Positions 1 to 10,584 of a DNA stretch of 64,000 nucleotides are shown here, one piece after another. Source of the DNA: Ceratopteris richardii (Eukaryota; Streptophyta; Polypodiopsida; Polypodiales; Pteridaceae). The position numbers were made by a program, and so were the translations under genes. Each line of letters opens with the position of its first letter. Positions within the stretch are counted from its first letter, which is position 1. Below the pieces are notes generated by a model. The model had not been told where the DNA came from. It made no database searches and was given only the letters and a program-made list of their open reading frames with translations. Location of the stretch: assembly GCA_020310875.1 (NCBI GenBank), contig CM035437.1, positions 45,008,556 to 45,072,555 on the forward strand, read 5' to 3'.

Positions 1-285
1 GTTCTTTGGGACAACCATTATTGGTGACACCCATTCAGTATGCTCAAATCATAAATGAAACTAATTGCTAAGATTCTTTCTATTCCTTCCTTGATTTTGG
101 AAGAGTAATTGATGAACTTGTTGTGAAAGTGGAAAATCTCTAATGAAGTGGTCTTCATTGCACCTACGGGATTGATCTCTCAACTGACTAGGTTTGAATT
201 GAGGTCTAGCCATATTTTGTAATGGAACTTGGTTGGGTGATGTGGTGAACAAGGAGTTGGCACTAATGTATAAGGAGGTGCCAAG
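1..285 (-). other. 3' flank of copia element B
   Basis: This stretch lies downstream, on the minus strand, of the RNase H end of element B. I see no convincing polypurine tract or LTR start, so the 3' LTR of B is either lost or beyond the window's left edge. The minus-strand reading from 61 to 252 has no recognisable similarity. Confidence 0.4.
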
Positions 286-1076
286 CTATGTGGAATCAAT
301 CCACAAAAGGAAGTAAGCCCGAAGCTTTGTGGAAAGCTTCAAACTTCTCCCTAGGCAGAGCCTTTGTGAAAAGATCTGCAATGTTCTCCTATGTGGGCAC
401 ATATGCCAAATTGATCTCTCTAGAAAAGAATGTCTCTCTAACATAATGATAGTGCACCTCAATGTGCTTAGTGCGAGCATGGAACATAGAGTTCCTCGCA
501 ACTGCCAATGTGCTCTGACTTTTAGTGAAGATGGTGATGGTAGAAGACTAACCAACACCCAAATCAGCCATAAGGCATTTGGGCCACACACACTCAGCAG
601 TTGTTGTGAAAGCTACCCTATACTCAGCCTCAAAACTAGAAGTTGGCACAGTAGGTTGCTTCTTGCTCAACCAAAATATGCATGAGCTACCAAGCATGAA
701 GCAAAAACCACTGGTGGACACATGAGTGTCATAGCAACCAGCCCAATTAGAGTCAACAAAAGCATGTAAATTTGGTAGTAGTGATCCCCCCTTGGGATGA
801 AACAATCCAAGTAGTCGGGTACCACTCAAGTAGCAAAAAACATGCTTAACTGCCTACCAATGCTTGACACCTGGGCAATGCATAAACTTACTCATCTATG
901 AGACAGCAAACTGAATATCTGGCCAAGTAATGCATAAGTAAATCAAGCATCCACCAGCCTACTGATAGAGAACAACATCAAATGCATCTCTAGCATCATG
1001 AAGACTCAATCGTAAACCTGTCTCCATAGGAGTGGCAATAGGTTTGCAGTCTTCAAGCCCAAAATGCTATAATAAT
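286..1076 (-). pseudogene. Copia element B: end of reverse transcriptase and RNase H (decayed)
   Basis: On the minus strand from 1,076 the translation gives the end of a Ty1/copia reverse transcriptase (PIATPMETGL, then degenerate LIYL and WPDI motifs). RNase H follows at 829-548 with VDSNWAG, TSGFCFMLG and SKKQPTV. After a frame change around 548-540 come the final RNase H motifs ARTKHIEVHYHYVRE and ADLFTKALPREKFE, ending near 290. RNase H would remove the RNA strand during reverse transcription. Several in-frame stops and a frameshift make it a pseudogene. It is the 3' part of the element whose 5' part resumes at 11,805; element A split the two. Confidence 0.85.
1072..1076. repeat. Target-site duplication of element A (left copy)
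   Basis: ATAAT lies directly left of the first LTR of A and again at 11,800-11,804, directly right of the second. Taking out A and one copy rejoins the B reading from its RT (TKYIDTLL) to HFGLEDCKPIATP, which confirms the insertion point. Confidence 0.9.
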
Positions 1077-1488
1077 TGTTGACGACATGATTGCTCCTAC
1101 TTCATCTACATTTGTATCTGCATGAGTGCATCTCCATTCTGTATCCAGGAGGCACTCCATTTCTAGTATATTTCCATTTTATATTGTATTTCCTTTGTAT
1201 TTGGGTACCTTGCCATGTGCTTCTACCAGTTGTATTCATTCTCCTTTCAAGAGACTTATCCCACATATGATGTACTTTTGAGAGCCCCTCCTAAATCTAT
1301 ATAAGGAGGCCCTCTCCCCTCATTTGTACTTGGTTAGAAGCTTGAGGAGCCTACTCCATGCTCTTGGCAAGCTCATTTGTAATCCACATGAGTACTACTC
1401 ATGGTCTACTCATTTTGTGTCTCACACATTCTTTATTTTGTGAGAGTACTTTACTTTTCATTTTGCTTCCGCGTGTGTACTCTCTACA
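1077..1488 (+). repeat. 5' LTR of element A
   Basis: Starts TGTTGACGACATG and ends CTCTCTACA, the usual TG...CA. It is nearly the same as 11,384-11,799 apart from a few substitutions and small indels. It is directly followed by the PBS. Confidence 0.95.
1298..1305 (+). promoter_or_regulatory. TATA box in 5' LTR of A
   Basis: TATATAAG within AAATCTATATAAGGAGG, about 190 bp before the LTR end. The matching site in the 3' LTR is 11,605-11,612. It is likely the RNA polymerase II promoter that defines the U3/R border. Confidence 0.7.
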
Positions 1489-1501
1489 TGGTATTAGAGC
1501 G
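1489..1501 (+). other. Primer binding site of element A
   Basis: TGGTATTAGAGCG directly after the LTR. It differs at one base from the TGGTATCAGAGC PBS typical of plant copia elements, which pairs with the 3' end of initiator methionine tRNA. Confidence 0.85.
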
Positions 1502-3947
1502 CTAGGTGGAGGTCTTGGTGGTACATTTGGCGGTCATTTTGGTGGTGGTGGTGGTGCTTGAGTGTTGGTGGTTTTGCTTTCTCTTCATTGAGAGGAGCTT
1601 TTGCCATCAAGTTTATACTCTTTTGGGCCTCATTTTGCCCGTTTTCCCACCTTCCCACCCTTATCCTTTATCACTCTTTCCCTCCCTCCCACCCACCCTC
1701 CTTGTGGATTGAGCATGATATTGTGTCACTGTGAAACACATTTATCCACAGTTGCTAGTGGATCTCTTTGTTGATAGTGTTTATAAACACTTTGTGTGAA
1801 GTTAGTTGCTAATCTCAAATAATTAGAAGTGTTCATAAACACTCTTTGCATTTTATCATTTTTGTAACCTCTATCCATCATCCATAACACTTCTCCATCA
1901 GTCCTTGTTTGAGTATCCATCATCCACAAAGGATTATTCTGGGCTTCTCGGTCAAACCCGTCCTCCTGACCCATCTCATCTGCAAGAGATTCACCATAGC
2001 CAAAATGACTGAAGCTTCGGAGATGGTATGATAACATGTTGAGGTACTGAAAAGCAGGCCGATCTTTGATACTGAGCATAGAGCCTTGCATGATGAGCGA
2101 CAGGGATGATCCAGTGAGGGGTGAATTCTTTTATTCAAGGCGACAATCCACTGATTGAAGACGGATGCTGGGAGCACTGGACACATTAGAGAATTAACCT
2201 GCAACTTGTCGATCTCAGAGAGGAAGAGCACGATAACACTCTTGGTGATAGAAAGCGGGTGGAAAAAAGATAGAAAGGGGGCAGATACTACATAGAATCT
2301 TTGACAGTGCTCTCTTGCTAACGAGGGCACCAGAAACTCACCTCTCTCCGACACTCTCTACCACCTTCCCTTTGTTTATAGCTCAGAGCGTGACGCAAGA
2401 CTACTCTCTGTTTATAGTGATTTTGTAGCACTCACGGTGTTGTCGAACAACTCACTCAGAAAGCAAGAAGGTGATTGTGCCCTCTTCCGGCTTCTCCACC
2501 TCGTTCCTCAAGTGGCCATTCACTCAGGAGATACTTACACCATCTCTGATAGAGAGAGAGAGAGAGAAGAGAGCAAGGAAAACAGATAGCATATTAGCAA
2601 GCCTTTGTGCACCTCCAGCTTGAAAATCTCATCATGAGACAGATAGAGAGAGAGAGAGTCGTCTGGGCTCCACTATTTCTTGGGTAAGAGAGATTGGGAG
2701 AGCAAGCTTGAACTGCCTGCAATAATGTGAGTGATAAAACTTCTATCCTTTTCTCTCCGTATCTGCAACAATTTACTAGTTCCCACCTTGCCCAGAACAT
2801 ATCGAGCATCAGAGGGCATATAGGAGCACCCACAATGATTAGCATAACAATAAATATTAGGTAGTGTCTCTATCATCTACATTCGATATTGCAGTGCGTG
2901 CCTCTATCATCTACATCAGATCTAACAGGGTTAAGCTCACAGGATCATTCATTTTGGGTGTCAATCATTTTACCCATCTCATCCCCTGCATGTGGCAAAG
3001 GAATAATGTGTTGATATCATTCATGATGTAATTCTCTTTGAGCACGAGATCATGTGCACCTTTGATGCATAATGAATCAGTCATTGAGGGTCCACGTACC
3101 TTTCTCTGCATATGGCGCTGACAGATTTATTAAACAACACAAGTTTTTTTTTTGCACTAAATTTGTGGATTTCCTTTCTTTTCATGCATTAAACTCATCT
3201 AAGTCATGTGAGATGCTATCACAAACGCGATCGAATTTGGCATAAGGTGTTTGCACACATCATTTGAAGTCTTTCATTGGGGCTTTGTTCAAAGAAGATC
3301 GAGAGTGGAGGTTCAAGGAGGCGCATGTACTTTGGTACACCAAATCTTAAGGAGTTATTTGATGGCCACTTTCTCATTTGCACAACCTTTAGTACTTGCC
3401 ACTCTTTGACCTTACATGCATGGCACTTTGTAAACAATCAAGTGATTGTTGCTTTCCAATTTGAATCGTGATGATACCCTTTGCCTAACTCTGTAACTCT
3501 CACTAAATATCATGTTTTTTTTTATACTCAAGCACCCACTTTGTAAGACGTCCATTTGTATTTCTTGAGAGGATCTCAACCTTCACTCGATACTATTTGG
3601 CACTAAGTGCCCATCTTTGTACATCAAGAATATAAGAAGAAGAATCTTTTGTGTGTGCAGGTGTGGGTTGGAGGCTAGTCTAAGCCCACCCACAAAACTC
3701 TCTCCAAGTGTCTAAGCCTACTCTAAGGCTCCATTGGTGTACAACGGGCTAATCTCAGCCCCCTCCTCTCACGTCGCCTTATCTTGGTGTTATACAAGTG
3801 CAGGGCAACTCTAATCCCCCCCCCCTATCCAAGAATTTTAAGTGTGGTGTCCAGTTGTTCATTTCAAGCTTTGCAATTATTTTGAAGTGGTATTTTTGGC
3901 AAGTATCTTGATAGTTTTTCTAAACACTTTATCCTCAAAGCTTTGTA
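1502..3947. other. Long leader of element A, with unidentified minus-strand reading frames
   Basis: About 2.45 kb separate the PBS and gag, where copia elements usually have a short leader. A GGT/GTG-rich stretch lies at 1,505-1,560 and a pyrimidine-rich one at 1,650-1,705. On the minus strand, open readings at 1,726-2,091 (121 codons), 1,920-2,354 (144 codons) and 2,594-2,876 look protein-like but match no retroelement domain I recognise. GA microsatellites occur at 2,551-2,570 and 2,646-2,660. A captured host fragment or another decayed insertion could explain it; I cannot assign a function. Confidence 0.4.
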
Positions 3948-4214
3948 ATGAACAAAAGTGAAGATAGCTCATCATCTATGGCTAACTTCTTACCCTCTTT
4001 CACCCCTATTTTTATGCCTAAGGATGAATGCCTCAATGGACAAAATTACAATCTATGGAAAGATGTCATGCGTGCATATCTCTACACGAATCTCCTGCAT
4101 GAGGTAGTGGACGGGTCAGACCCCAAACCCAATGGGAATACCAACTTAGACAATTGGAATGTGTGGAATGTCAAGGACAAAAGAGCTTTAGGTCAACTAT
4201 TACTTGCCTGCGAT
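3948..4214 (+). pseudogene. Element A gag, N-terminal part
   Basis: The reading starts at ATG 3,948 and gives a copia Gag N-terminus, with LNGQNYNLWKDVMRAYL matching the family pattern L-G-x-NY-x-W. It ends at LLLACD, where element N is inserted. Gag continues at 7,766 with DDLTKGHITACKTSKDAWD once the five duplicated bases are counted once. Gag forms the virus-like particle that packages element RNA. Confidence 0.85.
4210..4214. repeat. Target-site duplication of element N (left copy)
   Basis: GCGAT lies left of the first LTR of N and again at 7,766-7,770. Joining across one copy restores the Gag reading (TGC GAT GAT CTG). Confidence 0.95.
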
Positions 4215-4403
4215 TGAAGGGCTCTGGTGTCCAGAAAAAGAGGAGGAAGGAGGAGATGGAGGGAGAGAGAAGAGAGGAAAGACGCGCGGATATGCGTGGG
4301 AGCCTCGAAACCCACATCATGATCTCTCTTGAGGCAATGCTCTATATATGATGTATATATATGAATATAGGGGTAAGGTCACATGACCCTTACATCCCCA
4401 ACA
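4215..4403 (-). repeat. 3' LTR of element N
   Basis: 189 bp, TGAAGGGCTCTGG to CATCCCCAACA on the plus strand, so TGTTGGGGATG to CCCTTCA in element sense. It pairs with 7,577-7,765 at about 97% identity, which implies a fairly recent insertion. Confidence 0.95.
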
Positions 4404-4420
4404 ATCTCCCACTTAAGGGT
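4404..4420 (-). other. Polypurine tract of element N
   Basis: On the minus strand TTAAGTGGGAGAT abuts the LTR start TGTTGGGG. This is the expected position for plus-strand DNA priming. Confidence 0.75.
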
Positions 4421-4515
4421 CAATGTGACCATAAGTGGTAAAATATACAAAGAATGATGTAGGACTATACAATAATGTACAGGAAGAGTCCGGATCTCTA
4501 CCCATACGGATCAGC

Positions 4516-5703
4516 CTACACCAACTGCCTCGAACAAGGTGAATCCATGACCTCAAACTGCTCTAGACTCATATCAATAAGAGTCGAGCTCACATATGAC
4601 TGATGCAAGAACTGATGAAGTTCCTGCAAAGCTCCCACTCGATCTATGCCTGTGTCAATCATCGAACGACGTATGTCAGCCATGCCTGTATCCAATGCAT
4701 CCAAAGCACCATCATCAAGACCAACATGTCCTGATATATCTGGCATGAGCGAATCCAAGAATGACTGCATAACTGTTGACTCCTCAACATCTAAATCAAC
4801 CATGCTCGTAACCAAGGATGTATCTAGCTGTGCATCATGAGAGCTAATATGCTCTACCATACATTGTGTACCATGAGAGCTATCGTGCTCTACCACACCA
4901 AGTGTATCATCATGCTCCGCATGAGCTAACTGCACAACATCAACACAAAGATCAAACTGATGATCTAACTCTAACTGAGTATCATCACAATGCTCTACAT
5001 GAGCATCCATATCATGCTCTAAAGCATCCAACTGATCATCCGAAGTATGCTCCATAAGAGCATCCATATGATCAATAAAATCATGCTCTATATAAGCATC
5101 ATGAGCATCCGAAACCACATATGCATCCATCTGAGCATCTGAATCCTGCCATACATGTGCATCATGAATGTCAATAGACATATGTGTAGGTAGATAAAAT
5201 GAGACATGACGAGTCTCACATCGCACATAAGTCTGAACTCCCATTGAGACGAGACTGTCTCGCACATGAAGTACCTGTAGTGGATACCTGTGCCCAACCC
5301 TGGCACCTCTGACAAGCATAAGTTGTCCCAACTGTAGCTGAAAATGATGCTCACCAAGGAATGCATAATGTCTGCTCTCCTGTAACTGGCTAACTGAAAT
5401 CAAGCTCATAGGGAATGAAGGCACATAACGTACATGTCTGAGTATAAGTGATGCTCCACTAGGTAGCATAAGGCATATATCTCCTGCACCCTCAATGTCA
5501 TATGTCGTACCGTCAGGCAACTGCACACATCCACGACTCTCACGTGAGAATCGACAAAACCACTCACGATGTGGAGTAACATGAAAAGTAGCTAATGCAT
5601 CAAGCAACCAAGCCATATGTGTGCTATCCAATGAACAAGAGGAATCCTGAGATGATCCATAGGAGAAAATGACATCACCATCATTGGCATAATCAACTGT
5701 CAT
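4516..5703 (-). CDS. Element N: protease/GAG-pre-integrase-like protein with His/Asp-rich tail
   Basis: A 395-codon open reading on the minus strand. Near residues 31-60, WLLDALATFHVTPHREW aligns with the copia protease pattern WLLDSGATxHVTP, but the catalytic D-S-G is D-A-L. Residues about 60-130 (VQLPDG, RHVRYVPSF, SLISVSQL) match the protease/GAG-pre-integrase link. From about residue 180 the protein becomes an irregular string of Asp, His and Glu with MDAHVEH, LEHD and SSHDAQLD motifs and no known domain. It is in phase with the gag reading at 5,785-6,144 but separated by stops. Protease activity is unlikely. The tail has no function I can assign; it could bind metal or be a degenerate repeat expansion. 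Confidence 0.7.
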   Translation of the reverse strand: MTVDYANDGDVIFSYGSSQDSSCSLDSTHMAWLLDALATFHVTPHREWFCRFSRESRGCVQLPDGTTYDIEGAGDICLMLPSGASLILRHVRYVPSFPMSLISVSQLQESRHYAFLGEHHFQLQLGQLMLVRGARVGHRYPLQVLHVRDSLVSMGVQTYVRCETRHVSFYLPTHMSIDIHDAHVWQDSDAQMDAYVVSDAHDAYIEHDFIDHMDALMEHTSDDQLDALEHDMDAHVEHCDDTQLELDHQFDLCVDVVQLAHAEHDDTLGVVEHDSSHGTQCMVEHISSHDAQLDTSLVTSMVDLDVEESTVMQSFLDSLMPDISGHVGLDDGALDALDTGMADIRRSMIDTGIDRVGALQELHQFLHQSYVSSTLIDMSLEQFEVMDSPCSRQLV

Positions 5704-6144
5704 AGACTCTCCTTAAATCACTACCTGACCTGCATCACGTGCATATCTCTGACGTCATCGTCGCATCCGCCTGAAGTAACATCGTCAAATATGGCCCTCA
5801 TGACCACAATGCCAACATCGAAGTCGTCGATGTGATCTATGTCTCACATGAGTCAATGGACTCGCATACATGTCATGTCTCTGCCATAATGCACTACTCG
5901 TGTCCTCATACATAACAAACTCATATATAGAATCCACAAGTTGTAATCGGATAGTGGAGCTGGCCAATGCATCCATATCCATCCATACATGGTCGGGCAT
6001 GTCACGAGGCCTCTGTGCATCTCTATGCACATACATATGTAACCCTGCACGGACCAATGTATGCCACATCTGAGCTTTCCATCTCGGAAAGTCAGTGCCA
6101 TCAAATCGAGAAGACACCATGCTGGCAATCCAATAGACTAGCAA
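5704..6144 (-). pseudogene. Element N: short Gag with CCHC zinc knuckle
   Basis: The minus-strand reading begins near MVSSRFDGTDFPRWKAQMWH, a copia Gag N-terminus (F-G-x-D-F/Y-x-W). It continues to a knuckle, CWHCGHEGHI, interrupted by a stop before the last Cys. The middle of Gag is short against the roughly 250 residues usual in copia, suggesting an internal deletion. It shares its phase with 4,516-5,703; about three stops in 5,704-5,784 separate them, so the ancestor was probably one continuous Gag-protease ORF. Confidence 0.75.
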
Positions 6145-7560
6145 TGTAACGAGAGACTAAAAGCAATACTCTATCCTCAATAGGATCATGCCTGCATATC
6201 CATATGCATAACTCACATCACAAATGTCTCGATGGAGAAAGAACCATGTGAACCACCTGTCACGTAACCATGCATCTAGCATGCACATAAAACCATGAGC
6301 ATAAGCTTGGTCACCAACTCTCCAAACTGATCAAGTAGATGTGAAAGAATCCTAGGAAAATTTCGATAGAGTATCCCCTGGAAACTGAGCAATCAAACAA
6401 GATAACCAATCTCAAAAGAACAATGAGTAATCTGTCACCACCTGTCACTGATATAATCAAAGATAATGGCAACTACATGTGCCAAAAAACTAATGGCAAT
6501 ACACATCAATACAATGGTGATGCACCTCCCACTCAAGAATGAATCCTACAAGATGGTCCAACCTATCACAAATAACCTGTGACCAAGTCCAAATGAATGG
6601 AGATAAACAATGATCCAAAGCTATCGCACAAGCTTCAAGATCCACTAGAGTTCTCTTCTAGCATAAATGCTATCGAAATTTCCACAGCATCTCCTCTGTA
6701 AAATGGAATCTAGAACCAAAATAACCATGTGGGAATCACCATCCACATATGCCAAGAATCACACTGGCAAATATATATCAATCAATGACCAAATGCTAAT
6801 AATAGTGACAAACGAATGTGTAACTGAGGCTCCAATTTGGATCCTGTACCTGCAAAGAAAACAAAGATACAAGTACCAAACAAGATCCAAAATCAACTCT
6901 CACACAAAAGTATGTGCAACCGGCAAGTAAATCCATAACCAAGTGGCATAAGCAAGATATAGACCACAATGCCACTATACATCCATGATCGAACTCATGA
7001 TGACATAATTCTCAAAAAAAAGTATACCACAATGTCATCTTACATGCCAAACACGTAACAAGATCATGCTCTACTCTCATATAGAGGAGCTACCACAATG
7101 ATCATACATGTACAATGCTTTGAAGCTCTGAAAATAAGAGCTTGCACACCAAAAATTCTCTCTCGAAGAAGTTCCAAAGCAAATTCAACATCCAAGAGAA
7201 ATTAGGGTTCTCATAGCAAAAATGTGCTGCTCTGTGTTTTGCTGTTTCAGAGGTGATAACCTCTGAATCTGAACTTCTGCTCTTCAGCAAACTTCAAGAT
7301 CTAATTCTTGGCTACGTAACGAGATAAAGAACACCTCAATCGGAGGTGCGTAGCTCAAGATATGCATAAAACAAGCACCTTCTGTCAGTTTCACTATCAC
7401 TTAGAACACTACTACTCTGTATTTTGCAGTTTCGGTGACCTTGCACTGAGAATCTGAATCTGAGTTCTTCTACAAAGTTGTAGCTATCTTTTCAAGCTAC
7501 GAGTAGCAAGTTGAATCATTGCATTCCGAGCTGTAGAGCTTCTTGCACACCAACCTTCAG
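6145..7560 (-). other. Leader region of element N
   Basis: About 1.4 kb between PBS and gag without a coding signal. Two diverged copies of a 200-bp block seem present, near 7,100-7,320 and 7,380-7,560, each with a TGTTTTGC/TGTATTTTGC run, an AATCTGAA motif and a GTAGC or CTACG stretch. It probably carries packaging or dimerisation signals, by inference from position. Confidence 0.4.
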
Positions 7561-7575
7561 CATGCTCTGATACCA
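7561..7575 (-). other. Primer binding site of element N
   Basis: On the minus strand TGGTATCAGAGCATG lies one base inside the 5' LTR. It is an exact plant copia initiator-Met tRNA primer site and fixes the element's orientation. Confidence 0.9.
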
Positions 7576-7576
7576 A

Positions 7577-7765
7577 TGAAGGGCTTTGGTGTCCAGAAAA
7601 AGAGGAGGAAGGAAGAGATGGAGGGAGAGAAAAGAGAGAAAAGACGCGCGGATATGCGTGGGAGCCTCGAAACCCACATCATGATCTCTCTTGAGGCAAT
7701 GCTCTATATATGATGTATATATATGAATATGGGGGTAAGGTCACATGACCCTTACATCCCCAACA
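7577..7765 (-). repeat. 5' LTR of element N
   Basis: 189 bp, partner of 4,215-4,403. The roughly five differences seen between the two are transitions. Confidence 0.95.
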
Positions 7766-7770
7766 GCGAT

Positions 7771-8469
7771 GATCTGACGAAAGGACATATCACTGCCTGC
7801 AAGACGTCCAAGGATGCTTGGGATACGTTAGCAGCTTTATATGAAGACAAAACCCCTTCGAAAATATATGCATTAGAGGCCGAGTTTTATAATTTGACCA
7901 TTCGACCACACAACACAATTACCAAGGTCATAGCCCAATTTGAGGACTACCAGCGTAAATTAGCACTATGTGGTAGACAGATCTCTAGTGAAGACATGGC
8001 CATTAGGCTTCTTAACAAGTTACCTAAGGCGTACGAGACATTTGTCACAACTTTGTATAATCACAGCCAAGTCTTATCTTGGGAAGAGGTTCGTTGACTA
8101 TTGCTTTTTCACGACTCGCGAGGCAAATCGCCTTCCTCACAAGAGTCAGCCATGAAGACCAAAGGCCCATTCAATAAGGGCAAAACCACAAGTCATCATG
8201 CTAGCAATGGATCTAAGCAAGGATCGTATACTTCATCAAAGAAGTTCACCTGTAATTTCTGTGGAAAATCAGGACACTTAGAAAAGTTTTTCTATAAAAA
8301 GAAACAATCATCAAAGGCTTCTATGTCTAGGCAAGCATCCAAAGGATCCCAACATAGATCCCACTACTCAAGTGAGGAACTCTTCATCTCCACAAAAGCC
8401 AATGCACTAGTTACTTCTAGTTCCCCGCATGAGTGGATCTTTGATAGCAGAGCTACCTCCCATATGTGA
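7771..8469 (+). pseudogene. Element A gag, C-terminal part with zinc knuckle
   Basis: Continues Gag after the N insertion. A UBN2-like copia Gag core (SKDAWDTLAALYEDK, FEDYQRKLALCG, LLNKLPKAYETFV) is followed by a basic linker and a zinc knuckle at about 8,251-8,292 (CNFCGKSGHLEKFF), whose last Cys is Phe. An in-frame TGA at 8,095-8,097 probably replaced an Arg codon. The reading runs on to the protease start and another TGA at 8,467. The lost Cys and stops mean no working Gag. Confidence 0.85.
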
Positions 8470-8813
8470 AAAGACAAGGACTCCTTTCAAGAACTCGAAG
8501 AACACACGGGAGAAGTCTAACTTGGCAACAACAAAAGTTTACCCATCGAAGGAAAAGGGAAAGTTCAAATTTCCAACCATCAGGGGGAATGCAAGTCTTT
8601 ATCCAATGTTCTTTTTGTTCCAAATTATGTATGAATCTACTTTTCGTCAAGGCCATTACAGATCAGGACAAACAAGTATGGTTTGATAACACCTCAATTA
8701 AGGTAGTTGATCCCCATACAAAGGATGTCATTGCTCAAGGTATTGAAGAAAAGGGTCTCTACAAACTATCTTGCTTTGTATCCAAAGATTCAACATCAAG
8801 TATGTGGCACTAA
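8420..8813 (+). pseudogene. Element A protease and GAG-pre-integrase region
   Basis: WIFDSRATSHM at about 8,433-8,466 is the copia aspartic protease motif WxxDSGAxxHM with Gly changed to Arg. Stops follow. In shifted frames NVLFVPN and then FDNTSIKVVDPHTKDVIAQG and LYKLSC mark the protease end and GAG-pre-integrase domain. It would have cleaved the polyprotein; it is broken by stops, a frameshift and the active-site change. Confidence 0.75.
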
Positions 8814-9860
8814 AGATTTGGCCACACTTCTTACTTATCAAAAATCTCTTCATCCTAACTTGTGAAGGGATTGCCAAAGATAGGGCAACTTACGGATGTC
8901 TCCCAAGCTTGCACCCAAGGCAAGCAACATAGGGCCCCAGTTCCTAAGGAAGCTTCAACACGAGCGAGGAACCCTCTAGCCCTCATCCACATGGACTTAT
9001 GTGGATGAATATCCCATCCCTGCGTGGATCCCTCGACATTTATCTTCTAGTAGATGACCACTCTCGCTATATTTGGGTGTACTTTTTGAAGTCAAAGGCA
9101 GACACATTCTCTAAGTTTCAAACTTGGATCAAGGAAGTTGAGAATGAAGCTTCGACTAAAGTTAAAACCATCAGATCAGATGGAGGTGAATCATGACATT
9201 GATAACTTTCTCAACTAGAAAGGATCAAAAGACAAGTCACTCAGCCTCATACTCCATCCCATAATGGAGTAGCTGAAAGAAAGATATGCAGTGTGATAGA
9301 AATGGCAAGAACTATGCTTCATCACAAGGATCTTCCCTACAAGTTCTGGGCAGAAGCCGTGCATATTGCCGTTCACATTCTTAATCAAGGATTTACAAGT
9401 GCATTACACAACAAAACACACATCGTAGCATACTATGGAAGAAAACCAAATGTAAATTACTTTCGAGTCTTTGGCAGTGACGCTTTTGCCCATGTACCAA
9501 AAGAAGATAGAAACAAGTTACAATCAAAGTCCAAGAAACACATATTCATAGGGTACAGTGACCAATCAAAGGCATACCGTCTATATGATATGGAAAACCA
9601 CTCCGTCACCATTTCGAAGGATGTGATCTTCAATGAAGCTTCCTCATACTCAAGAAAAGATTCAAGTACAAGTCTTAGTCCACCTATCTACACTTCAGAG
9701 GGGGACTCAGTATTTCCAAAATCCAACTCAGAAGCAAGTACTTCAAGTCATCCGAGACAATCTCAAAGATTTATTGACAAGAGACAACGAGAACAAAGTC
9801 ATTATGTCAATTACGCCTTAATGCATCATATTCAACAAATCCCGAAACCATCTAATTACA
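8814..9860 (+). pseudogene. Element A integrase
   Basis: The zinc-binding region (8,814-8,940) is degenerate. The catalytic core appears as IYLLVDDHSRYIWVYFLKSK near 9,030-9,090 and IRSDGGES near 9,171-9,193 (second catalytic Asp). After a stop and frame change, HNGVAERK near 9,260 holds the catalytic Glu. The C-terminal part (9,293-9,660) has the copia motifs FWAEAVH, YYGRKPNV, FRVFGSDAF, KHIFIGYSDQSKAYRL and SKDVIFNE. Stops and frameshifts inactivate it. Confidence 0.85.
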
Positions 9861-10584
9861 AAGAAGCTCAAGGACAACCTGAATGGGAAGAAGTTATGCA
9901 AGTAGAAATGGATGCAATCAAGAAGAACAAAACTTGGACTCTTTACCTAAGCCCACAAATCATCAAGTCATAGGAGTTAAGTGGCTTTATAAAGTTAAGT
10001 ACAAGTCAGATGGCACATTAGAAAAGTACAAAGCAAGGTTGGTAGCTAAGGGATACAAGCAACAACATGGCATTGACTATGAAGAAACATTCGCTCCTAC
10101 TGCAAGATTCACAACCATAAGAATCATCTTAGCACTAAGTGCTCACTTTAAGTGGCCCATTTACCAACTGGACGTCAAAAGTACATTCCTCAATGGAGAT
10201 CTTCAAGAAGAAGTATATGTTGGACAACCTCAAGGCTTCAAGATCAAAGGCAAAGAAGATCAAGTCTACAAGCTTCAAAAGGCACTTTACGGACTTAAGC
10301 AAGCTCCAAGGGCCTGGTATGAAAAGATTCACAAGTTCTTTGAAGACAAGGGATTTCACAGAAGCAATGCTGATGCTAATCTCTATATCTATCAAAAGGA
10401 TTCGTTAGTCGCCATCATCATTCTCTATGTAGATGACTTGATCTTGACAAGCTCATACGAAGAACGCATCCAATTTATCATCACACAGCTTCATCTTGAG
10501 TACTCTATGATAGATCTTGGATTACTTCACTACTTCTTGGGAATGGAAGTTTGGCAATCAAAAGAAGGTATATTTCTATCATAG
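9861..10584 (+). pseudogene. Element A reverse transcriptase
   Basis: The start is split by a frameshift near 9,940-9,975; the rest reads openly to a stop at 10,582-10,584. Copia RT motifs occur in order: [60 protein letters not shown] and the catalytic LYVDDLILT near 10,423-10,450. The YVDD box is intact. It ends with [19 protein letters not shown]. This RT block is one of the better preserved parts of A. Confidence 0.9.

Larger units (their letters stand above)
4215..7765 (-). mobile_element. Element N: compact non-autonomous copia-like element (TR-GAG type)
   Basis: A 3,551-bp element with two 189-bp LTRs differing at about five sites. It has a perfect TSD, a TGGTATCAGAGC primer site and a polypurine tract, both oriented to the minus strand. 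Inside are a leader of about 1.4 kb and one reading phase encoding a short Gag with a CCHC knuckle, then a copia protease/GAG-pre-integrase-like region with a long His/Asp/Glu-rich tail. There is no integrase, reverse transcriptase or RNase H. Mobilisation must have depended on a related autonomous copia element. Confidence 0.93.

Noticed and set aside
4646-5057. Plus-strand frames opposite the N protein
   Set aside because: Shadow frames of the minus-strand coding region.
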